Assembly (NCBI GenBank): GCA_008729055.1
Contig: SDUX01000001.1
Span: 1 to 64,000 of the forward strand
Reading direction: 5' to 3'
Length of the DNA stretch: 64,000 bases
DNA from: Pyropia haitanensis
Taxonomy: Eukaryota > Rhodophyta > Bangiophyceae > Bangiales > Bangiaceae
A model generated the notes under the pieces. That model was not told where the DNA came from. It was given only the letters and a program-made list of their open reading frames with translations, and did not search any database. The translations under genes were made by a program, and so were the position numbers. Of this stretch, positions 34,721-45,832 are shown piece after piece. Each line of letters begins with the position of its first letter. The stretch's first letter is position 1.

Positions 34721-37700
34721 CTATGCGTCCCACTCATCCTCATCCGTATCGTTGATTCCGGGGTAATACTCTCCGCACGCCTTTTGGGCGGCGCGCTTGC
34801 GCTCCCGAGCCTTGAGCTGCTTCCGCGACAGCTTCTTGGTCGACTTGGGCGCAGCCACCTTGATGGTGTTGCCCTGCCCGTCTTGGATCTCCTCCACAAT
34901 CTTAAAGTCGACCGTCTGGCTCATGGCCTCCTTCATCCACTCGGCGTCGCCCTGGAGGTCGAGCTTGGCCGGCTCCGTCTCGGTGGCGGGCGACAGCACC
35001 CACGTCTCGGGGCACACCGCAGAGGTGAACTCACTGTTGTGAGAGATGATGACCACACCGCCGTCAAACTCCTTGATGGCCCCCGCAAGGGCGCCCAGCG
35101 AATCGCGGTCGAGGTAGTTGGTCGGCTCGTCCAGAATGACAATGTGGGGCTGGTTCCACATGGCCGCGGCGAGCACGACCTTGACCTTCTGCCCGCCCGA
35201 GAGCGCGCCGATACGGCAGTGGGTGCCAAACTCGCGGTCAAGGCCCACGTTCTCCAGGTGCTTCTCCACGTTGGACGAGGTCAGCGCCATCGTCGAGCCC
35301 GCCCGAGACGCCACCTTCTCGTCCACCGCCTTCATCGTCTTGTCCCAGCCCATGGCCCGCAGCTTGTCGCCGCGCAGCCACGACGTAAACGTCTGCGGCT
35401 TCTTCTCCCAGATGACCTCATACTCAAAGTCGGTGTTGGAGCCCTTCTCGTTGCGCCGGTGGGTGGTCAGGCGGTCGACGACGAGCTTCTCGCGGAACTC
35501 GCGCGTCTTCTCCTCATTCTGCCACACGTGGAGCACCGGCTGCTTCATCCGCTTGAGCTCCTCGTCCGACACCACCATCGTCGCCTTGGCCAGCGTCTCG
35601 CGATCGTCGCCATACTGGTACCGCCACTGGATGTACTGGTTGGGCGTCTTCTCCAGGTGGCTCTCGATGTGGTGAAACGCGTGCTGCGCAATGTAGCCGA
35701 CGCGGAGGTTGGGGTGCTTCCACACATCACCCGAGTCGGGCTCCAGCTCGCCCGTCAGCAGCTTGATGATGGTCGACTTGCCCGCCCCGTTGGGCCCAAT
35801 GCACGCCACACGCGACGACAGGGAGCAGCGGATGGTGATGCCCGCCACCTGCGGCCGGCTGGCCGTCGGGTACGTAAACTGCACCTTGTCCATCTTGATG
35901 ACGGCCTTGCCCTTGGACTTGACGCCCTCAAGGAAGCCTGGCTGCGGGAAGCTGAACTTGAACTTGTCGCTCTTCAGCTCAAAGTAGGCCTTGGCCTGCG
36001 GCACCTTCTTGACAAACTCAGACAGGTTGCCCTTGTGCAGCCACAGCTTGAGCGACTCGATCTGGATAATGTGTGTGCACACCCGCTCCAGCAGCCCAGA
36101 GTCGTGAGACACAATGATGCTCGTCACGTCCGACAGGCCGTTGAGGTAGTCCTCCACCCACTTCACATTGACAGCATCGAGATGGTTGGTCGGCTCGTCC
36201 AGCAACAGGATGTCGGCCTTCTGGAGCATGGCCCGCGACAGGGCCAGCTTCATGCGCCACCCGCCCGACAGGTGGCTCACACCACCCGTCTGCATGGCCG
36301 GGGTGAAGCCCACCGCCGTCAGCACCGTGCAAATGTCCTCCTTCGACACCTTGTACTTGACAATGTTGGGATCCGCCACAATGTAGTCGACGACCGACAG
36401 ATGGGAGAGCTCGCCCAGAATGTCAGCCTCCACAAAGACCGTCCGCACCTCGTCGGCCGGGGGGAAGCCCTCCACCTGGTCGTTCGCAATGGCGCGCATG
36501 AGTGTCGTCTTGCCGCACTCGTTGGGGCCCAGCAGCCCGTACCGGAATCCTCTCTTCAGGTTGAGCTTCGTGTTGTTGAGCAGCACCTTGGAGCCGTACG
36601 CGAGAGAGAACTTGCAGCGGCACAGCTCCTCAGCGTCGGCATCCTCCTCCTCCTCCTCAATCGTCACAAAGCCCTCGCACTTGGCGAGCACGGCAGCCGC
36701 AAAGTCCGAGGCGCTGGTGCCCTCGGCAAAGTAGGGCGACAGGACAGGGCCAGACACCAGCTGCCACTCAGACTTGCTCATGGCCTGCGCGTCCATCAGT
36801 GCGCAGAAGCACGACGCCGTAAAGTCAAGAGCCGTGTTGTACAGGGGGCCCGCCGACGGGGTGACCGTCGAGACCGCAGTAATGACCTGGTCCTTGGACG
36901 CGCGTGGTGGCTCGGGCGCCAGGCCCACGCCCTTGCTCTTCTGGTCCAGCACGTTGGTGGCCGCCAAGCACACCGCGCGGGCCTCGGGGTCGGAAATCTC
37001 GTCCGACGCGCGCTGCAAAGCCGGCAGGAGGGTGGGCAGGAAGGGCGCCAGGTCCGACGGCCGCTCCACCAACTTGGCCATGTTCTCAATGATCTTGGCG
37101 CACATCCGCTTCACCGCAGTGTTGCGGCCCTGGAAGCCGCGCTTGAGCAGCGGCACAAAAATGGCCAGCGCGTTGCACTCCACCTGCTGCACAAACACAA
37201 TGGCGGCGAGCTTGAAGATGCACTCGTCGGCCTCGGCTGGCGACTTAAGGGCGCTGATCACGTCGGGCACCACCGGCTGGATGTCCGAGTTCTCAATGAC
37301 GCTGCACAGGTCCTGCATGGCCTTGAGCGCCGGCCCGCTCACCTGCGCCTTGGCGTGGCACATGAGCGGCGAGATGGCGCTGACCAGGTCGGGCATGGAG
37401 GTGCCCATTTCTTGAGGCGCGTCGCGAGCAATCTGGATGATGAGCTCCAGGGCGCCAGCCTGCACCTGCCACTTCATGTCCTGGCCAAGGGCGGCCACCA
37501 GCTGCGGGAGGATGACCATCTTCTTGGCCTGCGCGGTGCACGGGGTGGTCAGGTCCTCGCACGCCTTGGTGGCCGCGGCAATGACGCCCTTGCCACCCTT
37601 ATCGGCCAGTAGCTGAATCATGTCCGTCACCAGGCCAGCCAGGAAGGGCAGCGACGGGGCACCCAGCTTGGCCACCAGCGCCGACACGAGGAGGCACGCC

Positions 37701-38023
37701 GCCTCGCGGGCGGGGCCCTTGCTCTTACCCGAGTCGGCCAGGCTGGCCTTCACGGTCGCAACCAGCGAGTCACCCGCAAAGACCCCCACCGACGTCGCCT
37801 CATCGGCCACCACTTTGGCGTCGCCGGCGCGGTCCTTCGACGCGGCGGCACCCGCTAGCAGGGCCTTGACCTTCTCGACCAGGTCAACGGGCGCGGGGTC
37901 CACCACCGCCATGGTGCCGGCCGCCGACGGCTCGGCGGGAGCGGCCTTGGCCGGGGCCGCAGCCGCGTCGGTCGCGGCAGCGCCGGCACCGACCAGGGTC
38001 GACTGCTCGCCAGTGGCCACCAT
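34721..38023 (-). CDS. Translation elongation factor 3 (EF-3), ABC-F type
   Basis: A ribosome-bound cytoplasmic ATPase that promotes release of deacylated tRNA from the E site. 1100 residues from the ATG at 38023, no intron. Residues about 50-400 are HEAT repeats (for example FLAGLVTDMIQLLADKGGKG, VQAGALELIIQIARDAPQEM). The first ABC domain has Walker A GPNECGKTT (about 498), signature LSGGWRMKLALSRAM (about 584) and Walker B ILLLDEPTNHLD (about 608). The second has Walker A GPNGAGKST (about 742), signature LSGGQKVKVVLAA (about 939) and Walker B IVILDEPTNYLD (about 962). Between Walker A2 and signature 2 lies the EF-3-specific chromodomain-like insert (DFEYEVIWEKKPQTFTSWLR). The C-terminus is basic then acidic (TKKLSRKQLKARERKRAAQK..DEDEWDA). 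Length, HEAT array and insert separate it from ordinary ABCF proteins. Codon use is more balanced than its neighbours', as in highly expressed genes. Confidence 0.96.
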   Translation of the reverse strand: MVATGEQSTLVGAGAAATDAAAAPAKAAPAEPSAAGTMAVVDPAPVDLVEKVKALLAGAAASKDRAGDAKVVADEATSVGVFAGDSLVATVKASLADSGKSKGPAREAACLLVSALVAKLGAPSLPFLAGLVTDMIQLLADKGGKGVIAAATKACEDLTTPCTAQAKKMVILPQLVAALGQDMKWQVQAGALELIIQIARDAPQEMGTSMPDLVSAISPLMCHAKAQVSGPALKAMQDLCSVIENSDIQPVVPDVISALKSPAEADECIFKLAAIVFVQQVECNALAIFVPLLKRGFQGRNTAVKRMCAKIIENMAKLVERPSDLAPFLPTLLPALQRASDEISDPEARAVCLAATNVLDQKSKGVGLAPEPPRASKDQVITAVSTVTPSAGPLYNTALDFTASCFCALMDAQAMSKSEWQLVSGPVLSPYFAEGTSASDFAAAVLAKCEGFVTIEEEEEDADAEELCRCKFSLAYGSKVLLNNTKLNLKRGFRYGLLGPNECGKTTLMRAIANDQVEGFPPADEVRTVFVEADILGELSHLSVVDYIVADPNIVKYKVSKEDICTVLTAVGFTPAMQTGGVSHLSGGWRMKLALSRAMLQKADILLLDEPTNHLDAVNVKWVEDYLNGLSDVTSIIVSHDSGLLERVCTHIIQIESLKLWLHKGNLSEFVKKVPQAKAYFELKSDKFKFSFPQPGFLEGVKSKGKAVIKMDKVQFTYPTASRPQVAGITIRCSLSSRVACIGPNGAGKSTIIKLLTGELEPDSGDVWKHPNLRVGYIAQHAFHHIESHLEKTPNQYIQWRYQYGDDRETLAKATMVVSDEELKRMKQPVLHVWQNEEKTREFREKLVVDRLTTHRRNEKGSNTDFEYEVIWEKKPQTFTSWLRGDKLRAMGWDKTMKAVDEKVASRAGSTMALTSSNVEKHLENVGLDREFGTHCRIGALSGGQKVKVVLAAAMWNQPHIVILDEPTNYLDRDSLGALAGAIKEFDGGVVIISHNSEFTSAVCPETWVLSPATETEPAKLDLQGDAEWMKEAMSQTVDFKIVEEIQDGQGNTIKVAAPKSTKKLSRKQLKARERKRAAQKACGEYYPGINDTDEDEWDA

Positions 38024-38972
38024 AGTGAGTGTGTGAGAGGGCAGAGACGGGACGGGAGTCTGCGAGAGGGTAGTCGGTCAAACGCCTTCACAACCGCCCC
38101 GAAGAGGGTGGAGTGAATGCGCTGGCCTGCGGGCAAGGGACGGCGACGGCGGCGACGACGGCGGGATGCGAGTGCGTGTGGGTTCGGCGGAAGTGGGAGC
38201 GCGACGAAACGGCCCCCGCCGGCGCCCTCTTATTCCCCGCCGCCTCTCTGTGCGTGCACGCCCCCCCGTGCCCAGCCAGCGCCACGCCACACCACCGCCG
38301 CCGCCGGCGCCCGCCGCCGGCGTCCAACCCTCCAAAACCGCCGCCGGCCGCTGCCAGCCACGCATTCGCGACAGGCCCCCCCCCCTGTCATGCACTCTCA
38401 GCCGCCCGTCTGGGCGGCGGCGCTCCGCTGGCCACCAATTCCGGCCGCCGTCCCCAATGCGTGGCGCGGAGGCGTCGACAGCGCACACGACGGCGGCGGC
38501 AGCGCCGCGCTGCGCCATCCGCGTTGGCCCCCCCCCCCACGGGTGGCCCCGCCGGCGTCGTTTGGGTTGCCAACGAGACACTGGGGGTTTCTCGTTTTTG
38601 CAAGACGCCGGCCGTCGTGGACCATTGCTGTCAGTGGCGGCGGCTGTGCGCCGCCCGTTTTTGTGGACCTCGTCGCAAGGGGGAATATTGGTCATGACGC
38701 GCGATGGCCGCCACGCGCCGTTCCACAGCGAGGACGCCTGTGCGCCACGAATTCAAGTAGCCTCCGTGATGTCAGCACACGCAACGAAAAAACTCTGTTG
38801 ATTACAGTGAGTGTACAACAACAGATGTCAGAATTGTCAAAGTAATGGTCTATATTGTTGTGTACATGTTGCATGAAGTAGACAATGACTTTGCTCGCTG
38901 TGATTTCCTCCGCTGTGCGAAGTGCCAACGACAGCCCAGCCGCCCTTTGCCTTGATCCTCCCTTCTCCACTG
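38024..38972. other. EF-3 upstream region, no gene supported
   Basis: The stretch next to the start codon contains the EF-3 leader and promoter. Open frames in 38080-38850 are Arg/Pro/Ala-rich on both strands and carry no motif. From about 38750 to 38940 the base composition drops to AT-rich. Confidence 0.5.
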
Positions 38973-39632
38973 GAGACTTTCAGCAACGCAGATTCCCATA
39001 CGGTTTCCCGTAGGACGTCCGAAACGTGGCGCACACGTGGCACACGGCTGCGGGACGGGAAAGCGCACTCTCAAACTTTCAGCTTAGGAAAATTCTCTAG
39101 TGTGTCACTATGTGTTGACCCGAGAACGTGGTTGTGCAGGGCTTGTGTGAGGCGGAGTACCGGTGCGCGACGTATGCACCTTGTTTCCCCTTGTCTGCGG
39201 GCTGGAACGCATCTCCCGATCGCTGCTGTTGCCACCAATCCTCCTATTCTTCCACAAGACACCCCCCACCCCACTGTCCGTCGCGTCCTGCCTCACACGC
39301 TCGCCCCTGTCCGTGCGGCGTGAGCAACAACGGACGAGGGCGGAGATGGGGGGGGGGGGGAGGATGGACAAGGAGCAATCGGGGGGGCGTGGCAGGGGGG
39401 GAGTCGTGCTGCTTTTATCTGTTGCCTGACCACCATGCAGCGCGGACAAGCGATTTCGGGGTGCCTTTCCGCAAGCGACGGCTGCATCCTCCAGCGCTTC
39501 TTGGGAATGGCAGCGTCAAGAACGGCGAAATTAAGGACCTGTCCTTGTCACTTTACCTGATGGTGGTGACTCGTGGCACACGTGGCGGAGGTATAAGGTA
39601 ATCTTATGGGAATCCTAGGTGCTGAAAGTCTC
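38973..39632. mobile_element. Non-autonomous TIR element, copy B (660 bp)
   Basis: The second copy of the element at 14635-15424. Ends are GAGACTTTCAGCAACGCAGA on the left and, as reverse complement from 39632, GAGACTTTCAGCACCTAGGA, with similarity continuing through GATTCCCATA on both sides, so the TIR is about 28 bp and imperfect. It is about 130 bp shorter than copy A, which has extra sequence around 15010-15090. The right end lies only 38 bp before the first ATG of the next gene. Confidence 0.78.
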
Positions 39633-39669
39633 TAAAGTCTCTACTGCCTGTGCTCACCCTGGCGTTGCC

Positions 39670-40215
39670 ATGGCACCTCACGTTCATCCCACCATCCCCC
39701 GTGTCTTTCCCCACCCAGACGCTGCCATGGCTCCCCCCCCACCTTGCGCTCGCCGTGCCCCGTCCGCCCCACGACTGCCACCGCTACCGCCACCGCCACT
39801 CGGTTTTGCCCTCCCTGCCGCCCTGACCTCCGGCCGTCTCTGCGTCGGCGGTGCCACGCTCTGGCCGCAGCCCGCGGGGGCCTCCCCCCTGTGCCCGTCC
39901 CTGGCTCCCCGTCGCCGCCGCGCGTCGGCGGCCTGCCAGCGGCGCCGCTGCGCACGGTGGCTGGGACGGCCCCCCTCCGTGCGGCGCACCCCCCCGCTGG
40001 CGTCGGCGTCTGGGTCAGTGTCCACCGCGGCGTCTGGCACGCCCCCCCCCCCGCCCGCTGCCCCGCCCACGACCGTCCTCATCCTCGGCGGCACGGGCCG
40101 TGTGGGCGTGGCGACCGCCACCGCCCTCCTCCACCGGTCCCCTCACCCGCTGCGTCTCCTCCTCGGTGGCCGCTCTGCCCGCCGCGGCGCGGCGGCCCAA
40201 GCTGAGGTGGCCGCT

Positions 40216-40246
<31 letters not shown>

Positions 40247-41543
40247 CCACCGCCGCCGATGCCACCGACGCCAACGACCGCGACAGTGGCGGTGCCGCCG
40301 CCCCCTCCACCGTTGCCTACACGCCCGTGGATATCCGTGACGCCGCGTCGCTCGCCGCGGCGATGGCACCCGCCGACGTGGTCGTGCACGTGGCGGGCCC
40401 CTTCCAGGGCGCCCCCAACCCGACCGCCGTCCTGGCCGCCGCCACCGCCGCGGGCGTGCCGTACGTGGACGTTTGCGACGACACGGACGCCGCGGCGGCG
40501 GTGGCGGGCATGGACGCCGCGGTCGCGGCTGCGGGGGGGGTGGCGCTGATCACGACGGGCATCTACCCGGGCGTGTCCAACCTGCTCGCCGCCGTCGTTG
40601 CCGAGCGCCTCGCCGCGGCCGCCACCGCCACCGCCACCGCCACCGCCACCGCCACCGCCACCGCCACCGCCACCGCCACCGCCACCGCCACCGCCACCGC
40701 CACCGCCGCTGCGGCGTCAGCGGCGCCCCCCCCCCCCCGCCGCCACCCGCGCACCTGCGCTACTGGTACTACACGGCCGGCTCGGGCGGCGTCGGCCGCA
40801 CCGTCCTCGAGTCCACGCTCCACCTGCTCGGCGAGCCCGCCGCGGTTCTCGCCGATGGCGCCTGGACGACCGTCCCGGCCGCGTCGTCACCCGCGCCTGC
40901 AGACTACCGCGGCCGCGTCGGCGTCAAGGCCGCCTACGCGCTGCACCTGCCCGAGGTCGCCTCCACCGCGCGCGCACTGCGCGTCACCGCCTCGGCCGCC
41001 GCCGCGTTTGGCACCCACCCGCCAGTGTGGAACGCGCTGCTGCGAGGCGTCGCGGCGGCGGCGCCGCGGGCGCTCCTCCGTGACGCCGCCGCGGTGCGGT
41101 GGGCGGCGGCCGCGTCAATGCCGGCGGTGCGGGCGGTGGACGCGTTGGTGGGGGGGGCGACGGCGATGCGGGTGGCGGCGACCGCCGCCGACGGGCGGGG
41201 GGCGGTGGCGGTGTACCGGGCGCCCGCGCTGACGGGGGGGGTGGGCGCCGCGGCGGCGGCGTTTGTGCTCGCCATCCTCCGCAGCGAGTGCTGGGGGGGG
41301 GTGCGCACGGACGCGACTGCCGCGGCTGGCGCCGCCAGCGCTACGGCTGGCGGCGGCCGGCTGCCGCGGGGGGTTTGGTACCCAGAGGCGCTCCCGCCGG
41401 CCGTGCGGGCGGCGGTTCTGGCCGACGCGCTCCGGGGGGGGGTGGCGGTCGCCGAGGCGTTTGACGTGGCCGGGCCGCCGGGGGCGGCGGGCGCCGCCGC
41501 CGCCGCGACGGCGCCGCCGGTGGGCGAGGTCGTGTCGCTCTGA
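39670..41543 (+). CDS. Saccharopine-dehydrogenase-like NAD(P) oxidoreductase, plastid-type
   Basis: Residues after about 135 form a Rossmann fold with TTVLILGGTGRVGVATATAL (GxGGxG-like dinucleotide loop), then VDIRDAASLAAAM, ADVVVHVAGPFQG, AAGVPYVDVCDDTD and ALITTGIYPGVSNLL, as in the saccharopine dehydrogenase NADP-binding family. Downstream, LRYWYYTAGSGGVGRTVLES matches the YYTAGxGGxG block of the plant/cyanobacterial branch of this family, whose substrate is unknown. The first about 130 residues are basic, Pro/Ala-rich and probably a plastid transit peptide. Start is the ATG at 39670 or at 39727. A (CCACCG)n tract gives an Ala-Thr run, and at the C run 40728-40741 the frame must shift by one base; the rest then runs open to the TGA ending at 41543. 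This is probably a homopolymer miscount or a very short intron. Confidence 0.72.
40619..40707 (+). repeat. (GCCACC)n coding microsatellite
   Basis: About 14 hexanucleotide units inside the preceding gene, encoding an uninterrupted Ala-Thr dipeptide run between the Rossmann domain and the YYTAG block. Its length is expected to vary between strains. Confidence 0.9.
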
Positions 41544-42218
41544 CGCGGGCAGGCCGGGGGTGACGGCAGCACGCGGGGGGGGGGGGGGCAACACAGGTAT
41601 CGTCCCCAGCGGCTGCGAAAGAACTTGCCGCAAGCGTCATTACAGACGGGCAGTACCCTGAGGGCGACATCGACCCCCCTGCAATGATGGCAAGCTCTGC
41701 GATGGACGTCCAGTCGGGTGTGGCTTGTGGTGAGACAGGCTGTGCGGGGGGGGTGGGGATGGTGGCACGGGGACTCGTTTGAGCTAGTGAACCTGACAGA
41801 GAATATAGTGGATGTGTGGGTGACCGCGGGTGGGGGGCGTGGTGGTGGCGGCGGGAAGGTGAGCGGCGGCGGCGGCGACGGGGGGGGGGCGGGCTGGGGG
41901 GCAGACCGGGGTGGCGACGTCCTTGCCGCCGCCCAGGCCGCGGCCTCTGCCGCGGCGAGGCAATGAGCGGTTCCCGCGCTACGGATCGGTCAAGACCAGC
42001 GGGTAGAGGACTGGCAGGCGCCGACGACGGTCGACGCCGACATCGCCTCGTGTTAGTCTGCGAGCGTGGCGGCCTGGTCTGCCTGCGGCAGCGGCGGCGG
42101 CAAAACCGCATTGTACACGGCTGGAGGATCGGGCGGCTGCCTGTTGGCGCGGGATACAGGCTGGTGGGCGGGGCGGACGCTGGCGGATGGTGGCAGATGC
42201 TTGGGAGGGCAGGCGGAC

Positions 42219-44592
42219 ACTAAAGGTGGATTCCATGTAACGAGACGGATGAGCAGGAGCCAACTTTGACCCCTCACAGCTCTGCCGCATGAGTCTCTTG
42301 TGCTGTTCTGTCTTCTCACAGACATGGTCCACCTCAGGAAGATAATATAACTGTACTTTTTTGCAGCAGCGCTCGTACGTACCCAGCTGGGGAACATTTT
42401 TAGCGCGCGCGAGCTCCCAAAAAGAGGCACTTTTTCTGATGCTTTTCTCAAGCAGCGGCGCAGGTCAGCCTTCTGGCTCGTGGCGCTGCAGCAAAAAGTG
42501 TCAACATGCACATGGTAATGTGTTCCGACCGTCAGAAGACCCTCCTTCCGTCGTAGCAGTACTGGAGGGACTCGGCCGGAAGCGCAGGTGCGTGAAGAGA
42601 AACACCCGTTCACATCAGCAGCCCAGTTGAAGTCCAGAAGTTTTATGGGCTGAGGGCTGGGATCATGTCGGATGGGAGCAGCGCAGTGCACATTGCACCA
42701 GGATCCACCTCACAGCCTCTTCAAGCCGGAAGGCGTTAAAGCAGCCTTGAATTTCCTTGAAGAGGTACCTCTTCAAAGCGCCGCGCGCACCGCGACACGG
42801 CCAAGTTAAGGTCCGATCTTCACACTTAGTGGCGTAGCCAATACAAAGAAGTACGATACTAAGGTTGAGCTAGGCGTGCGTTAAGGAGGGCCCCAGTACA
42901 TTCCAACTCTTCTTAACTCTCCATGTCAGTCCCCATCGGCGCGAGAACCTCTGCCCGATTGCGGCCGACAAGAGGTCCCAACCCCCGGGTTGGAGGCGTC
43001 TGACGGAACCGAGCAAGGCGACACGGCCCCGGCCACAACCCTGGCCTGTCCCACGTGCTTCGGTCATCGCCAAGAGAGCGAGCGACACGATGTCCGTCAC
43101 ACGCGCACGGCCTATTCACCAGTGTCCTGTATGCCCCCCCGCACTTCTCATCCCGTTCATTCCGGTGGCAAACGACCGCTTTCCGTTTTTGAGAAGCCAC
43201 CCTCACCGCTGACGCCCTCCACTTCCCCGCGCATCGGGCGGAGTGAAAGATTGGGGGGGGGAGGGGGTTTGGCGAGAGAAAGGGGCGCCGCATGCAGGCA
43301 TGGGGACCGGGAAGTTTGGCGGGGGGTGGGTGCGGGAAGAGGAGGACGCGCCAGGGGAGGAGGTGAGCGATGAGGGGCGTCCGTGACGGCCAGGAGGGGG
43401 TGTCTGGGAATGGAGGAGGAGGCGTGGCCGGAAGGCATCGGGACGACGAGGGGGGGGGGGGGGGGGGGTTGAAGCGGAAAATTCGCGGTCGCGCCAGGGG
43501 AGGAGGTGCGCCATGGGTAGGCGTTGGTGCTGGCAAGTGCGTGGCAGCTGAAGCAGTTGCCTACAATTTACGGAGCAGATGCTCAGGTGTCCGTGAGGAG
43601 AAGGCTGGGGGGGGGGGGGGGAGGGGGGGGGGGGGGGGGCAGAGACGTAGGCGAGTGTGCACTGAAGCTGCACGCGACACAGTCCTCGGCACGCTGGTGC
43701 CGGTTCAGGTGACTCCGCCGACCGAGCCAGCAGTGCATGCCGTAGCCAGACTGCTGCGGCATCAATGAACCCATCCAGCGTCGGGGAAGGAGCGTCAGAG
43801 ACTGCACGGTCGCGTACTTCGCTGTCCATTTGATGGAAGCAGTCCACAGAGACTCATCAAACAAGCGAGATACAGGGTGTATCACTCGAGATCAACTCCG
43901 TTGAGCTTCGCAAGTGCCCAGAATCAAGGGCATAAACCCGGACTGCTTCGGCACACGAGCGGTCGAAAACCGTGCCGAGTGACGTACTTGGGTTAAGAGA
44001 GGCGCGATCACGACCTCTTCAAGCGGAGAGCAGGACGCGACCCCCTTAATCGATCGGTTGAATTTTGCTTGAATTTCCTTGATAAAACGCCAAACTCTTC
44101 TCGGTGCAGGCTCTTTCTCACGTCTCTGTATAGCTCTGTCTCTGGCGCACCTTGTGGTACCTCGCACGTCCTCGTTCACGTCCGCAAAGACGTTCATATC
44201 AAGGTTTATCAAGATCACTTCAAGGAATCGTGCCCTACGGTGCTTTCAGGAGGGGGTCTTCAAGCCTCCGGGCCCGATTTCCGCCCGGATCAGGCCTTGA
44301 AGAGGCTTTGAGGTGGATCCAGGTCCAAGCTGCACTGCGCAGGGGGCCGGGATCACGTCGGATGGGGGCGATGTATCGCTGAGAACGGGTGCCAGATCAG
44401 CCGAGAGCAGGTGCACGTCTCCTATATCCCACGCATGGACAACAACAACAGCGTTTGGCAAGCTGCTTTTTTTTCTTCGGAGTCGGGAGACACCATAGAC
44501 TCATATGACCAAGTTTGAGCGCGATTGGTGCTCGCACTGCTCTCCTGCGCTTTTTGTTGCATCCGTCTCGATATATGGAGTCCACCTTTAGT
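42219..44592. mobile_element. 2.4-kb element with eroded terminal inverted repeats
   Basis: The left end ACTAAAGGTGGATTCCATGT (42219) and the right end, reverse complement from 44592, ACTAAAGGTGGACTCCATAT share about 33 bp through CGAGACGGATG. A second inverted pair lies inside: GGATCCACCTCACAGCCTCT near 42702 and its counterpart GGATCCACCTCAAAGCCTCT on the minus strand near 44310, both followed by TCAAG. The inverted repeats are therefore long but broken by indels. The interior has G runs (43451-43468, 43607-43640) and no recognisable transposase, so it is non-autonomous or decayed. The flanks 41544-42218 and 44593-45240 show no gene. Confidence 0.65.
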
Positions 44593-45832
44593 TGCAGGTC
44601 CCTCGCCGCTGGCGGGGGGGAGGCGCGCCTGCTGAGGGCGCGGGGGGTGGGCGCTGGCGGGGGGGGTGCGGGGCGGCTTCATTCTCGGGGGGATTTTTTG
44701 GCGGTTGGCGGTGGGATGCATCGTGACGGGGGGTTGGGCGGCTGCTGGGTGCGGCGGGACGGCTGCTGGGTCTGGGCGGTGCGGGCGCTGGGGGCGTGGT
44801 GCGGTGCTGGCGGGGGGGGGGCGGGCGATGACAAGGAGTGGCGAGCGAGGTGGGCGCTTGTCAGTGAGTGCGTGGTTGCTACAGGTGTCGTGTTCGTTCA
44901 TGCGCTTGATATGGAGTGAGGTCGCTTGCCATCTCGGACGTAAACTTGAAGGCAGGTGCGACAAGAACGCCATCATCGAACTGAGCCTCCGACGCCGGCT
45001 GTGCACGCCACCGTTCCGCCAGCTGTCCCCTACGAGCCCCCGCGCCCCCTCCACCAGCTGAGCCGCCCCCTCGCCCGGCCGCCACCGCTCAGCGGCCACG
45101 CTGCGCCCCCACAAGCAGCTCCAAAGCTCCCCCACCAGCAGCGGCGCCGCCCTCCGCACGCGGCCACGCCGGCCGCCCCACCGCGGCCGCAGCTCTCCGG
45201 CTGGTAGCACGTCTCCCCCCCTGCAGGCGCGCACACCCACCCATAGTAGCATGAGAACAGGTTGGGCTGAACGGAATGCTCTAAAGTTAGGGTGTTTTCG
45301 CAAACGCGCTTTCAGTTTTTTGTGGCACTGTCCGCGGCCGAATTGGACGACTCCCGCGTCTCGCGTGCTGATGAGCGCGTCTGCTCCGTGCGTGTGGTAA
45401 CATACGCCAACGTCCGCGCTGTCGTTGCCCCGGCGGCCCGTCTGGTGGTGCGTCCGCTCGCCCCTTCCCTCCCCTTCCCCCGCCCTATCCGGCGGCGTCC
45501 ATTGCGTTTGCACGCCGTGGGACGCACACGCGCCCGCTACCCCGACGACCCCATCGTGCCCGTCCGAGGCGCGGTCGGCCGTGCCGCCCGTTTTTTTTCT
45601 TTTGGGTTTGAGGCTGTGGCTGTTTTGCTTTGGACTACTGGCGCCCCTGTCACACCCGCTGCCATCCTCTTCCGTTCTTCTTTGGCTACTTGACCCCCCC
45701 GCCCGACTTCTTCCGTTCCTTGCTTGCCCCTCCCCCACCTGTCCACTGAAGAGTCCTCTTTCCTCCTCCTCACCCCACCCCCCCGCTCGCTTCTCCTCCA
45801 TCCCACCCCCTGTTTCCTGCACCCCCGTTCCC
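44593..45832. other. Intergenic and leader of the next gene
   Basis: No protein-like frame is supported. From about 45560 to 45830 the plus strand is strongly pyrimidine-rich (TTTTTTTTCTTTTGGG, CTTCCGTTCCTTGCTTGCCC), a pattern also seen just before the akirin start and typical of promoter/leader DNA in this window. Confidence 0.45.

Noticed and set aside
34784..37612. 942-residue open frame antisense to EF-3
   Set aside because: It mirrors the codon bias of EF-3 on the opposite strand; its translation is Leu/Arg/His-rich with no motif, while EF-3 on the minus strand has every family motif.
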